From contig CALOBV010000021.1 in the NCBI GenBank assembly GCA_942491535.1, positions 25,228 to 89,227 on the forward strand: a stretch of 64,000 nt of DNA. The letters run 5' to 3'. The position numbers and the translations under genes were made by a program. The notes beneath the pieces were generated by a model, which made no database searches, was not told the DNA's origin, and saw nothing but the letters and a program-made list of their open reading frames with translations. Of the stretch, positions 17,990 through 27,100 are shown one piece after another. The number at the start of each line of letters is the position of its first letter. Positions within the stretch are counted from its first letter, which is position 1. The DNA comes from JAUVKT01 sp942491535. GTDB taxonomy: Bacteria; Bacteroidota; Bacteroidia; Bacteroidales; VadinHA17.

Positions 17990-18651
17990 GTGATATTCTA
18001 CTGATAAATGATATGCATAAAGAGGCAGCTGCCTCAATCAATGATTATCTAAGGGAGGATCTTAAGAAAAGAGAAGAAAGATACAGGTATATTGTTGGTA
18101 TCTCGGGAGAATCGGGTTCCGGGAAATCGGAGCTTTCACATGCCCTCGGAAAACTTTTAAAAGAAGATAATGTCAGGGTTAAGATTATACATACTGATAA
18201 TTATTACAAGATACAGCCATTATTAAGAGAAGAGTGGAGACGAAATAAGGGCTTTGACAAGATTGGGCTCGATGAATATGACTGGGTCAAGATCAGAAAA
18301 ACAATAAGGGATTTTAAAGAGGAACAGGAATGCGTTATTCCATGCATAGACCTTATACCCGAACAGGTCGATAAGTTAATTACAGACTTTAGCAAGATAG
18401 ACCTTCTTATAGTTGATGGATTGTATGCTATTGAAGCATCCGATATTGATTTAAGGGTTTTTATAGATCTGACCTACCAGGAGACTAAAATTAACCAGAT
18501 AATGAGGATGAAAGAGGAGATGAGCGATTTCAGGCTTAATATACTCGAAAGAGAGCATCAAGCGGTACTGACCTTGAAGCCAAAGGCCGACCTGATTGTA
18601 AATAAATCTTACAGGGTTGTGAAACCAAATCAAATTCATGCCGTAGAATAG
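17983..18651 (+). CDS. Uridine-kinase-like P-loop kinase
   Basis: A 222-residue kinase of the phosphoribulokinase/uridine kinase fold. The Walker A motif GESGSGKSE is at about 45; a Walker B-like strand LLIVDGLYAI is at about 142; HTDNYYK at about 72 matches the substrate-binding region of uridine kinases. Its ATG overlaps the stop of the GH65 fusion, so the two are translationally coupled, and it may act on a product of that pathway rather than uridine. The start has a good Shine-Dalgarno (GGAG, 9 bases upstream). Substrate unknown. Confidence 0.75.
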   Translation: MLGDILLINDMHKEAAASINDYLREDLKKREERYRYIVGISGESGSGKSELSHALGKLLKEDNVRVKIIHTDNYYKIQPLLREEWRRNKGFDKIGLDEYDWVKIRKTIRDFKEEQECVIPCIDLIPEQVDKLITDFSKIDLLIVDGLYAIEASDIDLRVFIDLTYQETKINQIMRMKEEMSDFRLNILEREHQAVLTLKPKADLIVNKSYRVVKPNQIHAVE

Positions 18652-18673
18652 TAGCATGTTTTATAGATTTTAT

Positions 18674-18681
18674 TAAATTTG
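18674..18681 (+). promoter_or_regulatory. Possible -7 promoter element
   Basis: TAAATTTG matches the Bacteroidota -7 consensus TAnnTTTG, 38 bases before the tetraheme cytochrome start. No convincing -33 TTG box was found at the normal distance, so support is partial. Confidence 0.4.
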
Positions 18682-18718
18682 ACTCATATTAAAATATAAA
18701 CCGCAAAAAAATTACTCT

Positions 18719-19210
18719 ATGTTTACGAAAAGAATTTTTACAGTACTCTGTTTACTCTTATTCATGGGGGGACTGACCTTCTCTCAAAGCTTCAAGTATA
18801 TTGGAGCGGCCAAGTGTAAGATGTGTCATAATAAACCCACAAAGGGCGAGCAGTATAATAAATGGATGGAAGGACCTCATGCAAACGCCATGAAGTCACT
18901 GAGTGCAGACGAGGCAAAAGATCCCAAGTGCCTTAAGTGTCATTCAACAGCAGCGGCTATAGATCCTAAACTTAAAGGAGGAATAAACCCGACTGAAGGC
19001 GTATCATGCGAATCTTGTCATGGACCTGGAAGTATGTACAAGGCCCCGGCAATAATGAAAAACCAAAAGGTGGCCCTTACCAAGGGATTAATTGTTCCCG
19101 ATGAGGAGCTGTGTAAAACATGTCATAATTCTGAGAGCCCAACTTTCAAGGGATTTAATTACAAAGAATATCTGGCAAAGATCGCCCATCCAGACCCAAC
19201 ACTGCAATAG
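18719..19210 (+). CDS. Tetraheme cytochrome c, cytochrome c554-like
   Basis: A 163-residue exported protein with a signal peptide ending near TFSQS and four CXXCH heme sites: CKMCH, CLKCH, CESCH and CKTCH. The first site is preceded by the phrase YIGAAKC and followed by QYNKWMEGPHA, a pattern typical of c554-type multiheme proteins, where the WMEGPH histidine may be a distal ligand. It should be a periplasmic electron carrier. It stands alone, with its own terminator, 9 kb from the multiheme cluster. Confidence 0.88.
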   Translation: MFTKRIFTVLCLLLFMGGLTFSQSFKYIGAAKCKMCHNKPTKGEQYNKWMEGPHANAMKSLSADEAKDPKCLKCHSTAAAIDPKLKGGINPTEGVSCESCHGPGSMYKAPAIMKNQKVALTKGLIVPDEELCKTCHNSESPTFKGFNYKEYLAKIAHPDPTLQ

Positions 19211-19231
19211 AATTATCTTATAATAATTAAG

Positions 19232-19259
19232 AACCCGGCCATTGAGCCGGGTTTTTTTT
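19232..19259 (+). terminator. Intrinsic terminator
   Basis: An 8-bp GC-rich stem (AACCCGGC at 19232-19239 with 19246-19253) and 6-base loop, followed by a run of T, 21 bases after the cytochrome stop. Confidence 0.9.
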
Positions 19260-19382
19260 GCCTCCAAAAGAGCCTCCCTCTTTTCTGTTCCATGACTTTG
19301 TTAATTATCATCCAATTTATGGGGATTAAAAAACCCTGCCCTAAAAGGCTCTGTTAAGGATGACAAAAATCATGAAAAAAGA

Positions 19383-19414
19383 TTTGTATAATGAACATAT
19401 GTGCATTATATTTG
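19383..19414 (+). promoter_or_regulatory. Bacteroidota-type promoter of the DUF134/MinD cluster
   Basis: TTTG (19383-19386), a 20-base spacer and TATATTTG (19407-19414) fit the Bacteroidota sigma consensus closely. The predicted transcript begins near 19420, 12 bases before the ATG at 19432; this also argues against an earlier start at 19360. Confidence 0.7.
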
Positions 19415-19431
19415 TAGAAAATATTTATATT

Positions 19432-19878
19432 ATGCCCAGGCCCAAGAGCAATAGAGTAGTACATGAGCCTCCATTATATACAGAATTTAAACCTGTCGGG
19501 CTAAGAGGTCCTTCCCTTCAGCAGGTCGAGCTTACCCTCGATGAGTTTGAAGCCTTCAGATTGGCTGATCAAATGAATTTAAGCCATGCTGAAGCAGCTG
19601 AAGAGATGGAAATATCGAGGTCGACCTTTTCAAGATTAATAGATCAGGCCAGGGGTAAGGTAGCTGACTTTTTGATAAATGGTAAATTCTTAACTATTAA
19701 TGGCGGCAATATTCATTTCAGGACAAATACAATAAAATGTAAGAGTTGTGGGCATATGTTTAAAACAGATTTTTCAAAGGCCGTAACCGAGTGTCCGGCC
19801 TGTCATTCAACAAATTTATTGAACCTGGCAGGTGGTTTTGGGCATGGGAGATGTTGCGGCTATGGTCGAAATAAATAA
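19432..19878 (+). CDS. DUF134 helix-turn-helix regulator with zinc ribbon
   Basis: A 148-residue DUF134 protein. It opens with the family signature MPRPK and has a sigma-70 region-4-like helix-turn-helix at about 40-75 (LSHAEAAEEMEISRSTFSRL, split at SHAEAAEEM and SRSTFSRL). The C-terminal region holds a zinc ribbon (CKSCGHMF and CPACHSTN). Members typically lie at the head of NifX/MinD gene clusters and probably regulate them. The start was placed at 19432 on the signature and promoter position. The stop is 13 bases before DUF5320. Confidence 0.88.
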   Translation: MPRPKSNRVVHEPPLYTEFKPVGLRGPSLQQVELTLDEFEAFRLADQMNLSHAEAAEEMEISRSTFSRLIDQARGKVADFLINGKFLTINGGNIHFRTNTIKCKSCGHMFKTDFSKAVTECPACHSTNLLNLAGGFGHGRCCGYGRNK

Positions 19879-19891
19879 AAAGGAGGTTATT

Positions 19892-20182
19892 ATGCCAGGA
19901 GGTGACAGAAAAGGTCCAATGGGCGAAGGCCCAATGACAGGCAGAGGCCTGGGTTTATGTGCCGGTAACGACACTCCAGGTTCTGTAACAGATGCTAATC
20001 AGATGCGCGGTATGGGACGCGGCATGGGACGCGGTTTTGGGCGCGGCATGGGGAGAGGATTCCGCCATGGCCAGGCCCGGGGATGGAGATTCTGGTTTGG
20101 CGGGAGAGATAATATATCTGATCAGACAGCCAATCCGGAAAATTTAAAGTCTAATAAAGTTAAAAAGAAGAAAAAAAAGTAA
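19892..20182 (+). CDS. DUF5320 Gly/Arg/Met-rich protein
   Basis: A 96-residue protein beginning MPGGDRKGPMGEGPMTGRG, the signature of DUF5320, followed by repeats of GMGRG/GFGRG and a lysine-only tail. Function is unknown; it travels with NifX-like and MinD-like genes in anaerobes. The ATG at 19892 follows a full Shine-Dalgarno (AGGAGG at 19881-19886), unusual in this genome. The coding sequence is more GC-rich than its surroundings because of its Gly/Arg repeats. Confidence 0.85.
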   Translation: MPGGDRKGPMGEGPMTGRGLGLCAGNDTPGSVTDANQMRGMGRGMGRGFGRGMGRGFRHGQARGWRFWFGGRDNISDQTANPENLKSNKVKKKKKK

Positions 20183-20186
20183 AGTA

Positions 20187-20519
20187 ATGAAATTTGCTAT
20201 TCCTACATTTAACAGGGAACTGACTGCCCATTTCGGGCATTGTGAGAGTTTCGCAATTGTTAATACCGATAACGAATCTATTGTTAGCGAAGAGTATCTT
20301 GATCCACCAGTACATCAACCGGGTGTTTATCCTCGTTTTTTGGCTGAGCACGGTGTTGATGTAATAATCGCAGGCGGAATGGGTCAAAAAGCACAGGATC
20401 TTTTTGCTGAAAATAATATTAAGGTATTTATGGGTGTGCAGAATGGGAGCCCTGCTGATCTTGTAAAAGCTTATTTTAAGAGCCAGCTACAGACAGGGGA
20501 GAACCTATGCACTCATTAG
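20187..20519 (+). CDS. NifX/NifB C-terminal-like cofactor-binding protein (copy 1)
   Basis: A 110-residue protein of the dinitrogenase iron-molybdenum cofactor-binding family (NifX/NafY/NifB C-terminal domain). The N-terminal strand MKFAIPTFN and FGHCESFAIV are characteristic; the Cys of GHC is a plausible ligand. Such proteins bind metal-sulfur clusters, including the Mo-Cu cluster of the orange protein of sulfate reducers. It is 4 bases after DUF5320 and 16 before the first MinD-like ATPase. Confidence 0.85.
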   Translation: MKFAIPTFNRELTAHFGHCESFAIVNTDNESIVSEEYLDPPVHQPGVYPRFLAEHGVDVIIAGGMGQKAQDLFAENNIKVFMGVQNGSPADLVKAYFKSQLQTGENLCTH

Positions 20520-20535
20520 AAACGGAGGATTTTGT

Positions 20536-21399
20536 GTGAAGATAGCGATAGCCAGCGGAAAAGGAGGAACCGGCAAAACAACCATTTCAACTAACCTTGC
20601 AGCCTATCTGGCAGAAACTGCTGATGTGCTTATTGCCGATCTGGATGTGGAAGAGCCTAATACAGGATTATTCCTTTCGGGCGATCCAATTATAGGAGAG
20701 GCCAAATACAAGGAGAGGCCGCAATGGGATGAGAGCAATTGCCTGCTCTGCGGTAATTGTCAGCAGGTATGTAACTTTAATGCCGTAATCCAGCTGGCAT
20801 CACAGATACTTGTTTTTCCCGAACTATGCCATAGTTGCTTTGCCTGTACTGAATTATGCCCTACGGGTTCACTACCAATGGTTCAGGAGAGGATAGGTGA
20901 GGTGAAGGGATATAAAAATGGTCACCTTATATTAATTGAAAGCAGGCTGGATATCGGACAGGAACAATCTGTTCCCTTAATAGCCCAGACAAAAAAGCTG
21001 GTTGATGAAAGATTCGGCAACAGCGATATAATGATATTTGATTCACCCCCGGGGACTTCATGCCCGGTAATTGAAGCTACCCGCGATGCAGACCTGGTTC
21101 TGCTTGTTACCGAGCCCACTCCATTTGGAATGAACGACCTGATCCTGGCGGTGGAGACAATGAGAGAGTTAAAGAAACCATTTGCAGTAATAGTTAACAG
21201 GTTCGGCATAGGCGATGATAAGGTTATCAAATATTGCGAAAAGGAAAATATTGATGTAATAGCAAGGATCCCTGATAGCAGGGAAATAGCTTCGCTTTAC
21301 TCCTTTGGGAAGCTTATTTATTCAGAAGTAGAGGAGTTTAAAGACGAACTGATAAAAATAGACCAGTATATAAAGTCGAAATATAAAACTGAATTATAG
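20536..21399 (+). CDS. MinD/Mrp-type ATPase with inserted ferredoxin domain (copy 1)
   Basis: A 287-residue P-loop ATPase of the MinD/NBP35 class. The deviant Walker A is at residues 7-15 (GKGGTGKTT). At about 62-115 a two-cluster ferredoxin is inserted (CLLCGNCQQVC and CHSCFACTELC), so two 4Fe-4S clusters are likely. A MinD-type switch (IFDSPPGTSCP) follows. It starts with GTG at 20536 behind a Shine-Dalgarno (CGGAGG). With its twin it forms the expected pair of MinD ATPases in 'orange protein'-type loci, where the pair is thought to act in metal-cluster handling. Confidence 0.88.
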   Translation: MKIAIASGKGGTGKTTISTNLAAYLAETADVLIADLDVEEPNTGLFLSGDPIIGEAKYKERPQWDESNCLLCGNCQQVCNFNAVIQLASQILVFPELCHSCFACTELCPTGSLPMVQERIGEVKGYKNGHLILIESRLDIGQEQSVPLIAQTKKLVDERFGNSDIMIFDSPPGTSCPVIEATRDADLVLLVTEPTPFGMNDLILAVETMRELKKPFAVIVNRFGIGDDKVIKYCEKENIDVIARIPDSREIASLYSFGKLIYSEVEEFKDELIKIDQYIKSKYKTEL

Positions 21400-22284
21400 A
21401 TGAAGGAGGTAGTGGTCATATCGGGGAAGGGCGGGACAGGTAAAACTTCAATTACCGCTTCCCTCGCTTACCTGGCAGGGAAGAAAGCAGTTATTGCTGA
21501 CTGTGATGTGGATGCGGCTGATATGCATCTTTTGCTAAATCCGGATTATTCAGTTGATAACGATTTTTTTAGCGGTGAGCTGGCGGTGATTGATCAATCA
21601 AAGTGTACCGGATGTAATATATGTTATGATACATGCAGGTTTTCGGCAATTATAAAAGGTGAGGATACATGTTCTGTAGATAGAATAGGATGTGAAGGTT
21701 GTGGGTACTGCGCCCGTGTTTGTCCTGAAGGAGCCATTAAAATGGTTGAACAAAATGTTGGTAAACTATTTGTTTCCACGACAAGATTTGGCATGATGAT
21801 GGTACATGCAAAACTGGGGATAGGAGCTGATAACTCCGGGAAGCTAGTGGCAGAAGTGAAAAAGGAAGCCAGAAGAATTGCCACTGAGGAGGGTGCTGAT
21901 TATATTATCGTAGACGGATCTCCCGGAATAGGATGCCCCGTGGTATCATCTCTTTCAGGAGCAGATTTTGTTCTCCTTGTAACAGAACCAACAGTATCAG
22001 GATTACACGATTTGAAAAGGGTATATAAGCTGGTAGATAAATTTGGAATAAGGGCAGGCTGTATAATAAATAAGGCAGATTTAAATCATGATGTTGCCAG
22101 GGAGATAGTTGAATTCGTTAATAAGGAGAATATCGCTCATATTGGAAATATACCTTATGATAATTCTTTTACCAGGGCTTTAACAGAGGGAAAAACCGTT
22201 TCTGAAGGTCAGGACTCACTGCCTGGCAAAATAATATCTGAAAGTTGGATTAAGATTAATGAAATAATAAAGAAAGAGAAATAA
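21400..22284 (+). CDS. MinD/Mrp-type ATPase with inserted ferredoxin domain (copy 2)
   Basis: A 294-residue twin of the previous ATPase, starting on the base after its stop. Walker A is GKGGTGKTS near residue 8, and a two-cluster ferredoxin lies at about 65-112 (CTGCNICYDTC and CEGCGYCARVC). The switch region reads VDGSPGIGCP. The pair may act as a heterodimer, with ATP hydrolysis coupled to cluster transfer; that is inference from related loci. It overlaps the next gene by one base. Confidence 0.88.
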   Translation: MKEVVVISGKGGTGKTSITASLAYLAGKKAVIADCDVDAADMHLLLNPDYSVDNDFFSGELAVIDQSKCTGCNICYDTCRFSAIIKGEDTCSVDRIGCEGCGYCARVCPEGAIKMVEQNVGKLFVSTTRFGMMMVHAKLGIGADNSGKLVAEVKKEARRIATEEGADYIIVDGSPGIGCPVVSSLSGADFVLLVTEPTVSGLHDLKRVYKLVDKFGIRAGCIINKADLNHDVAREIVEFVNKENIAHIGNIPYDNSFTRALTEGKTVSEGQDSLPGKIISESWIKINEIIKKEK

Positions 22285-22622
22285 TGAAAATTGCATTTAC
22301 ATCTAAAGGAGCCGAAAGGGATTCAGATATGGATCCAAGATTCGGGAGAAGTGAGTATTTACTTGTTCTCGACACTAAAGATAATTCCCTGATGGCTTAT
22401 GATAACAGGGCAATAAGCAAGGAAGCACATGGTGCAGGTCCAAAAACAGCGCAAAAACTATTTGATTTCGGAGCCGAGGTATTGATTACCGGAAACGGAC
22501 CGGGAGGAAACGCCCTCTCAGTTCTTGAAAAGGCAGGCATAGAAATTTTTGTTGGTGCAGGAGGTATGACAGTTAATGAGGCTTATGAAGCCTTTAATAA
22601 TAAACAATTGAAAACATTTTAA
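22284..22622 (+). CDS. NifX/NifB C-terminal-like cofactor-binding protein (copy 2)
   Basis: A 112-residue second member of the NifX-like family, with the family opening MKIAFTSKG, the DPRFGRSEYL phrase and a C-terminal GAGGMTVNEA. Unlike copy 1 it has no Cys in the FGR segment, so its cluster ligands must differ or it binds by another mode. Tight coupling with the MinD-like ATPases suggests the four proteins work together. Confidence 0.85.
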   Translation: MKIAFTSKGAERDSDMDPRFGRSEYLLVLDTKDNSLMAYDNRAISKEAHGAGPKTAQKLFDFGAEVLITGNGPGGNALSVLEKAGIEIFVGAGGMTVNEAYEAFNNKQLKTF

Positions 22623-22627
22623 ATATT

Positions 22628-23992
22628 ATGAAAAAGACAGATGTGCTGGTGATAGGAAGCAGTGCAGCCGGATTGGTTGCAGCTACTACAGGGAAGAGGG
22701 TTTATAGAGATAAAAGTTTTACTGTTATAACAAAGATGGCAAAGACTCTTATCCCATGTGGAATACCCTATGTGTTTGGTTCGGTAGGCTCAACCGACAA
22801 AGATCTTTTACCTGCTGAGAAGATGTTTGAAGCAAGTGGTATAGATATAATTTATGATGAAGCGGTGAAGATAAAGCGTGAAGAGAAAATCGTTGAACTA
22901 AAAAATGGCGATTCTATTCAATACGACAAACTGGTTCTGGGAACAGGCTCTGTCCCTAACATCCCATCCTGGCTTGAAGGAACAGGACTGAAGAATGTAT
23001 TTACAGTTCCTAAGGATAAGGTCTACCTTGATGAGATGCAAAAGAAACTGGTTGACTGTAAAAAGATAGTAACAATTGGAGCTGGCTTTATAGGTGTGGA
23101 AATTTCGGACGAACTTAATAAACTGGGTAAGGAAGTTACTCTTATTGAAAAGCTTCCGCACGTTCTTGGGCTTGCTTTTGATGAGGATATCTCAAGCGTG
23201 GCAGAAACACTGCTTAAAACCAGGGGAATTAATATTTTGACAGATTCAGGCGTAACAAAGATTAATGGCAAGGATAAGGCGGAATCTGTTTCACTTGAAG
23301 ACGGAAGAATTATTGAAGCGGATGCTATTATTCTTTCACTGGGATATCATCCACAGACTGAGTTAGCCTCAAAAGCGGGTCTTGGCATTACAAACAATGG
23401 ATTTATAAGGGTTGATGAATATATGAGGACTGAGGATAAAGATATATTTGCTATTGGTGATTGTGCAGAGAAACGTGACTTTGTAACAAGGAAACAAAGC
23501 CCTGTTATGCTTGCATCAACTGCATGTGCTGAGGCAAGGATTGCCGGCATGAACCTGTATAAGTTATCTGCGATAAAAACTTTTAGCGGAACAATATCTA
23601 TTTTTTCAACAGCACTGGGGGATACCGGATTTGGCGTAGCAGGTCTTACTGAGACCATCGCCAGGGAAGAGGGTTTTGACATCGTTGTTGGTAAGTTCGA
23701 AGGAATTGATCGTCACCCGGGTTCTCTGGATGATACTCATAAGCAGTTTGTAAAACTGATAGTTGGCAGAGAGGCCGGCGTAATACTGGGAGGTGAAGTT
23801 ATGGGTGGTTTGTCAGTAGGTGAGCTAACAAATACAATAGGTATTATAATTGAAAACAGGATGCCAATCAATGCATTGCTTACAGCACAGATTGGAACAC
23901 ATCCTCTTCTGACAGCTTCTCCTGCCGGATATCCTCTGATAAAGGCTGCTGAAGATGCTTCTACCCAGATTCTTCATAATGGGAATAAATAA
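22628..23992 (+). CDS. FAD/NAD-dependent disulfide oxidoreductase, CoA-disulfide reductase-like
   Basis: A 454-residue flavoprotein of the pyridine nucleotide-disulfide family. FAD motif: VIGSSAAGL near residue 7. NAD motif: IGAGFIGVE near residue 142. A second FAD stretch is DIFAIGDCAE at about 278. The Cys of LIPCGIPY at about 43 is at the position of the single active-site Cys of CoA-disulfide and NADH-peroxidase-type enzymes. The C-terminal dimerisation domain is present, without a rhodanese extension. As last gene of the cluster it may supply electrons to the iron-sulfur proteins or protect them from oxidants. Confidence 0.85.
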   Translation: MKKTDVLVIGSSAAGLVAATTGKRVYRDKSFTVITKMAKTLIPCGIPYVFGSVGSTDKDLLPAEKMFEASGIDIIYDEAVKIKREEKIVELKNGDSIQYDKLVLGTGSVPNIPSWLEGTGLKNVFTVPKDKVYLDEMQKKLVDCKKIVTIGAGFIGVEISDELNKLGKEVTLIEKLPHVLGLAFDEDISSVAETLLKTRGINILTDSGVTKINGKDKAESVSLEDGRIIEADAIILSLGYHPQTELASKAGLGITNNGFIRVDEYMRTEDKDIFAIGDCAEKRDFVTRKQSPVMLASTACAEARIAGMNLYKLSAIKTFSGTISIFSTALGDTGFGVAGLTETIAREEGFDIVVGKFEGIDRHPGSLDDTHKQFVKLIVGREAGVILGGEVMGGLSVGELTNTIGIIIENRMPINALLTAQIGTHPLLTASPAGYPLIKAAEDASTQILHNGNK

Positions 23993-24016
23993 TTTTGTCT
24001 TTCCATAGTTAGTTTT

Positions 24017-24064
24017 GAAAATCTCTTCTGGCAGCTTTATAAGCAGGGAGAGATTTTCTTTTTT
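24017..24064 (+). terminator. Intrinsic terminator of the NifX/MinD cluster
   Basis: A 10-bp stem (24017-24026 with 24049-24058) with a longer loop is followed by TTTTTT, 25 bases after the flavoprotein stop. Confidence 0.8.
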
Positions 24065-24166
24065 GACCAGATTAGAGCAGATTGATATGTTATGTAAAAC
24101 ATTTTCACTATAACTGTAATCTGAGGAAATTATTAAATTTATAAGATAATTCCTAAACCATATACT

Positions 24167-27100
24167 ATGCGTCCCATTACCAGATTAAACAGCTTTGCAC
24201 TAACTCTATCTGTATTGTTATTTGCATTCAATGCGAATAATCTCAATGCACAGGGTTTTAAGGGCTATTATCAATATCCGACGATCTCCGGAGAGACAAT
24301 ATATTTTTCGGCTGAAGGAGATATCTGGAAGGTTCCACTTGTTGGAGGTCTGGCACAAAGACTTACATCACATGCAGGAGAGGAATCTTATCCACACATT
24401 TCGCCAGATGGCAAAACCCTTGCTTTTTCGGCAAGCTATGAGGGCCCAACAGAGGTATATACAATGCCTGTAACGGGCGGGTTGCCAACAAGATGGACCT
24501 ATGAGGCAGATGCTTCAATTGTAGCCGGCTGGACTCCAGGGGGAGAGATTGTTTATACTACAAATGCATATTCAACCTTACCTGACGCACAGACAGTAAA
24601 AATAAATCCTAAAACCAGGGTTTATACCCGAGTTCCCTTAAGTCAGGCAAGTGAGTCATGTTTTAATGAGCAGGGAAACGAGATGTATTTTGTAAGACCT
24701 GCCTATCATGGTAATGTTACAAAACGTTATATGGGCGGTACCGCAAGAAAGATATGGAAGTATTCAGAGGGAGCCAAGGAAGCAAGTCAGCTATCGGATG
24801 ATTATAAGGGCGGAAGCCATCATCCAATGTGGTGGAACAATAGAGTATATTTTATTACCGACAGGGATGGTACAATGAATATCTGGTCGATGAATGATGC
24901 TGGTAAAGACTACATTCAGCATACAAATCAAACAGATTTTGATGTAAGATATGCCTCCCTCGATAATGGAAGGATAGTATATCATGTGGGTGCTGATATC
25001 TTCTTATATGATATCTCTGCAGATACTGAGAAAAAAATTGATATTACCCTTAACTCTGATATGGATCAGATGAGAGAAAAATGGGTTACCAATCCTGAAC
25101 AATATATTACATCGGTTCATGCTCATCCCCAGGGAGAGAAGATAGTGATAACTGCCAGGGGAAGAGTATTTGTTGCGCCGGCCAAATCAGGACGACTGGT
25201 GCAGCTCTCAAGAAAGGAAGGAGTAAGGTACAGGGATGCATTATTTTCTTCCGATGGTAAGGATATACTGACATTATCGGACGAATCGGGTGAATTTGAA
25301 TTTATGCAGATACCCGCTACAGGTATTGGGAGCCATAAAGCTCTTACTTCAGAAGGTGAGATTTTAAGATTTAGGGGAATCCCTTCTCCCGATGGGTCCT
25401 TTTTAGCTTATACCGATCTGAACAATGATCTCTGGTTGCTGAATATGGAGACTTATAAACAGAAACTTATTTCAACCAACAGGGAAGGTATAGGAGATGT
25501 GTCCTGGTCGCCCGACAGTAAATGGATTGCATACCTGCAAATAGCAACAAATACCTTTGCCCAGATCTACGCATATGGAGTAGAGAAAGGTGAATATATT
25601 GCTTTAACTACCGACAGGGCAAATAGTACTAACCCGGTATGGAGTCCCGACGGGAAGTGGATATATTTTATTTCAGACAGGAATTTCCAGTCGCTGGTCG
25701 GAAGTCCCTGGGGTACACGACAACCCGAACCATATTTTGACAGACAGGAGAAGATATACCATATCTCATTGCAAAAAGGCTTACGATCACCGTTCAAACC
25801 TGATGATGAGCTTTATAAGGAAGAGAAGAAATCAGATAATAAAAATATTGTAGTAAGGATAGACCCTGATAATATCCAGTCAAGGATTATGGAGGTGCCC
25901 CTGGCTCCCGGTAACTATAGGTCGCTTTCTGTAAACAGTGATGCTATTTACTTTCTCTCAAGTACAGGTAGCGGAAGAGACTCAAAAACTAACCTGGTTC
26001 TTTTTAAAACAGGGAATCAGGAAAAAAAAGAAACAGTATTTATCGAGGGTGTGAGATCTGCTGAGATGACAGCTGACGGGAAAATGTTCCTGGTAAGTAA
26101 GGATAACTCCTACTATATGGTTAAGGCAGGAACATCGCCTGTAAGCAAGCTGTCGGAAGCCAAAGTTGATTTATCTGCCTGGGCATTCAGGATGGATACC
26201 CGCGAAGACTGGAAGCAACTGTTTACCGATGCCTGGAGAATGGAAAGGGATTATTTCTACGACCCCAATATGCATAATATTGATTGGGATGCCATGTACC
26301 AGAAATACCTTCCCCTTGTTGATCGTATTACAACAAGATCTGAATTGAACGACCTGATAGGAAGGTATGTTGGTGAATTATCGGTTCTTCATACGAGTGT
26401 AAGAGGAGGCGACACAAGAAGAGGTAATGATAATGTGAGCGTGGCCGGACTGGGAGCAAGATTTACAAGGGATGATAAGGGAGGTGGTTTCAGAATAGAC
26501 TATATCTATAAAGCTGATCCTGATTACCCTGACGAGATTTGTCCCCTGGCAGAGCCGGGTCTGAATATTAATGAAGGTGATATATTAACTCATATCAATG
26601 GCGACCCGACACTTGATGTAATTCACCCCGGAGCACTCTTGCGTAATCAATCCGGGAAGCAGGTTCGGCTAAGGCTGATCTCTGCAAGTACAAAAATGCC
26701 TTTTGAAGTGATAGTTACTGCCATGGATAGAGAATCAGGGCTTAGATATAGCGACTGGGAATATTCAAGGAGATTAGAAGTGGAAAAAAGCAGTGAAGGG
26801 AAAATAGGATATCTGCACCTGAAGGCAATGGGAAGCACTGATATTGCTCAGTGGTACAGAGAGTTTTACCCTGTATTTAACAGGCAGGGTCTTATTATCG
26901 ACGTACGTCATAACAGGGGAGGTAATATCGATAGTTTTATTCTTGAAAAATTATTGAGAAAAGCCTGGTTTTACTGGGCTAACAGGCCAGGACAAGCATC
27001 ATGGAATATGCAGTATGCTTTCCGTGGTCATATTGTGGTTTTATGTGATCAGAATACTGCTTCAGACGGGGAAGCCTTCTGTGATGGATTCAGGCGCCTT

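Noticed and set aside
19360..19431. Earlier start for the DUF134 gene
   Set aside because: The promoter lies inside this segment and the family signature MPRPK begins at 19432.
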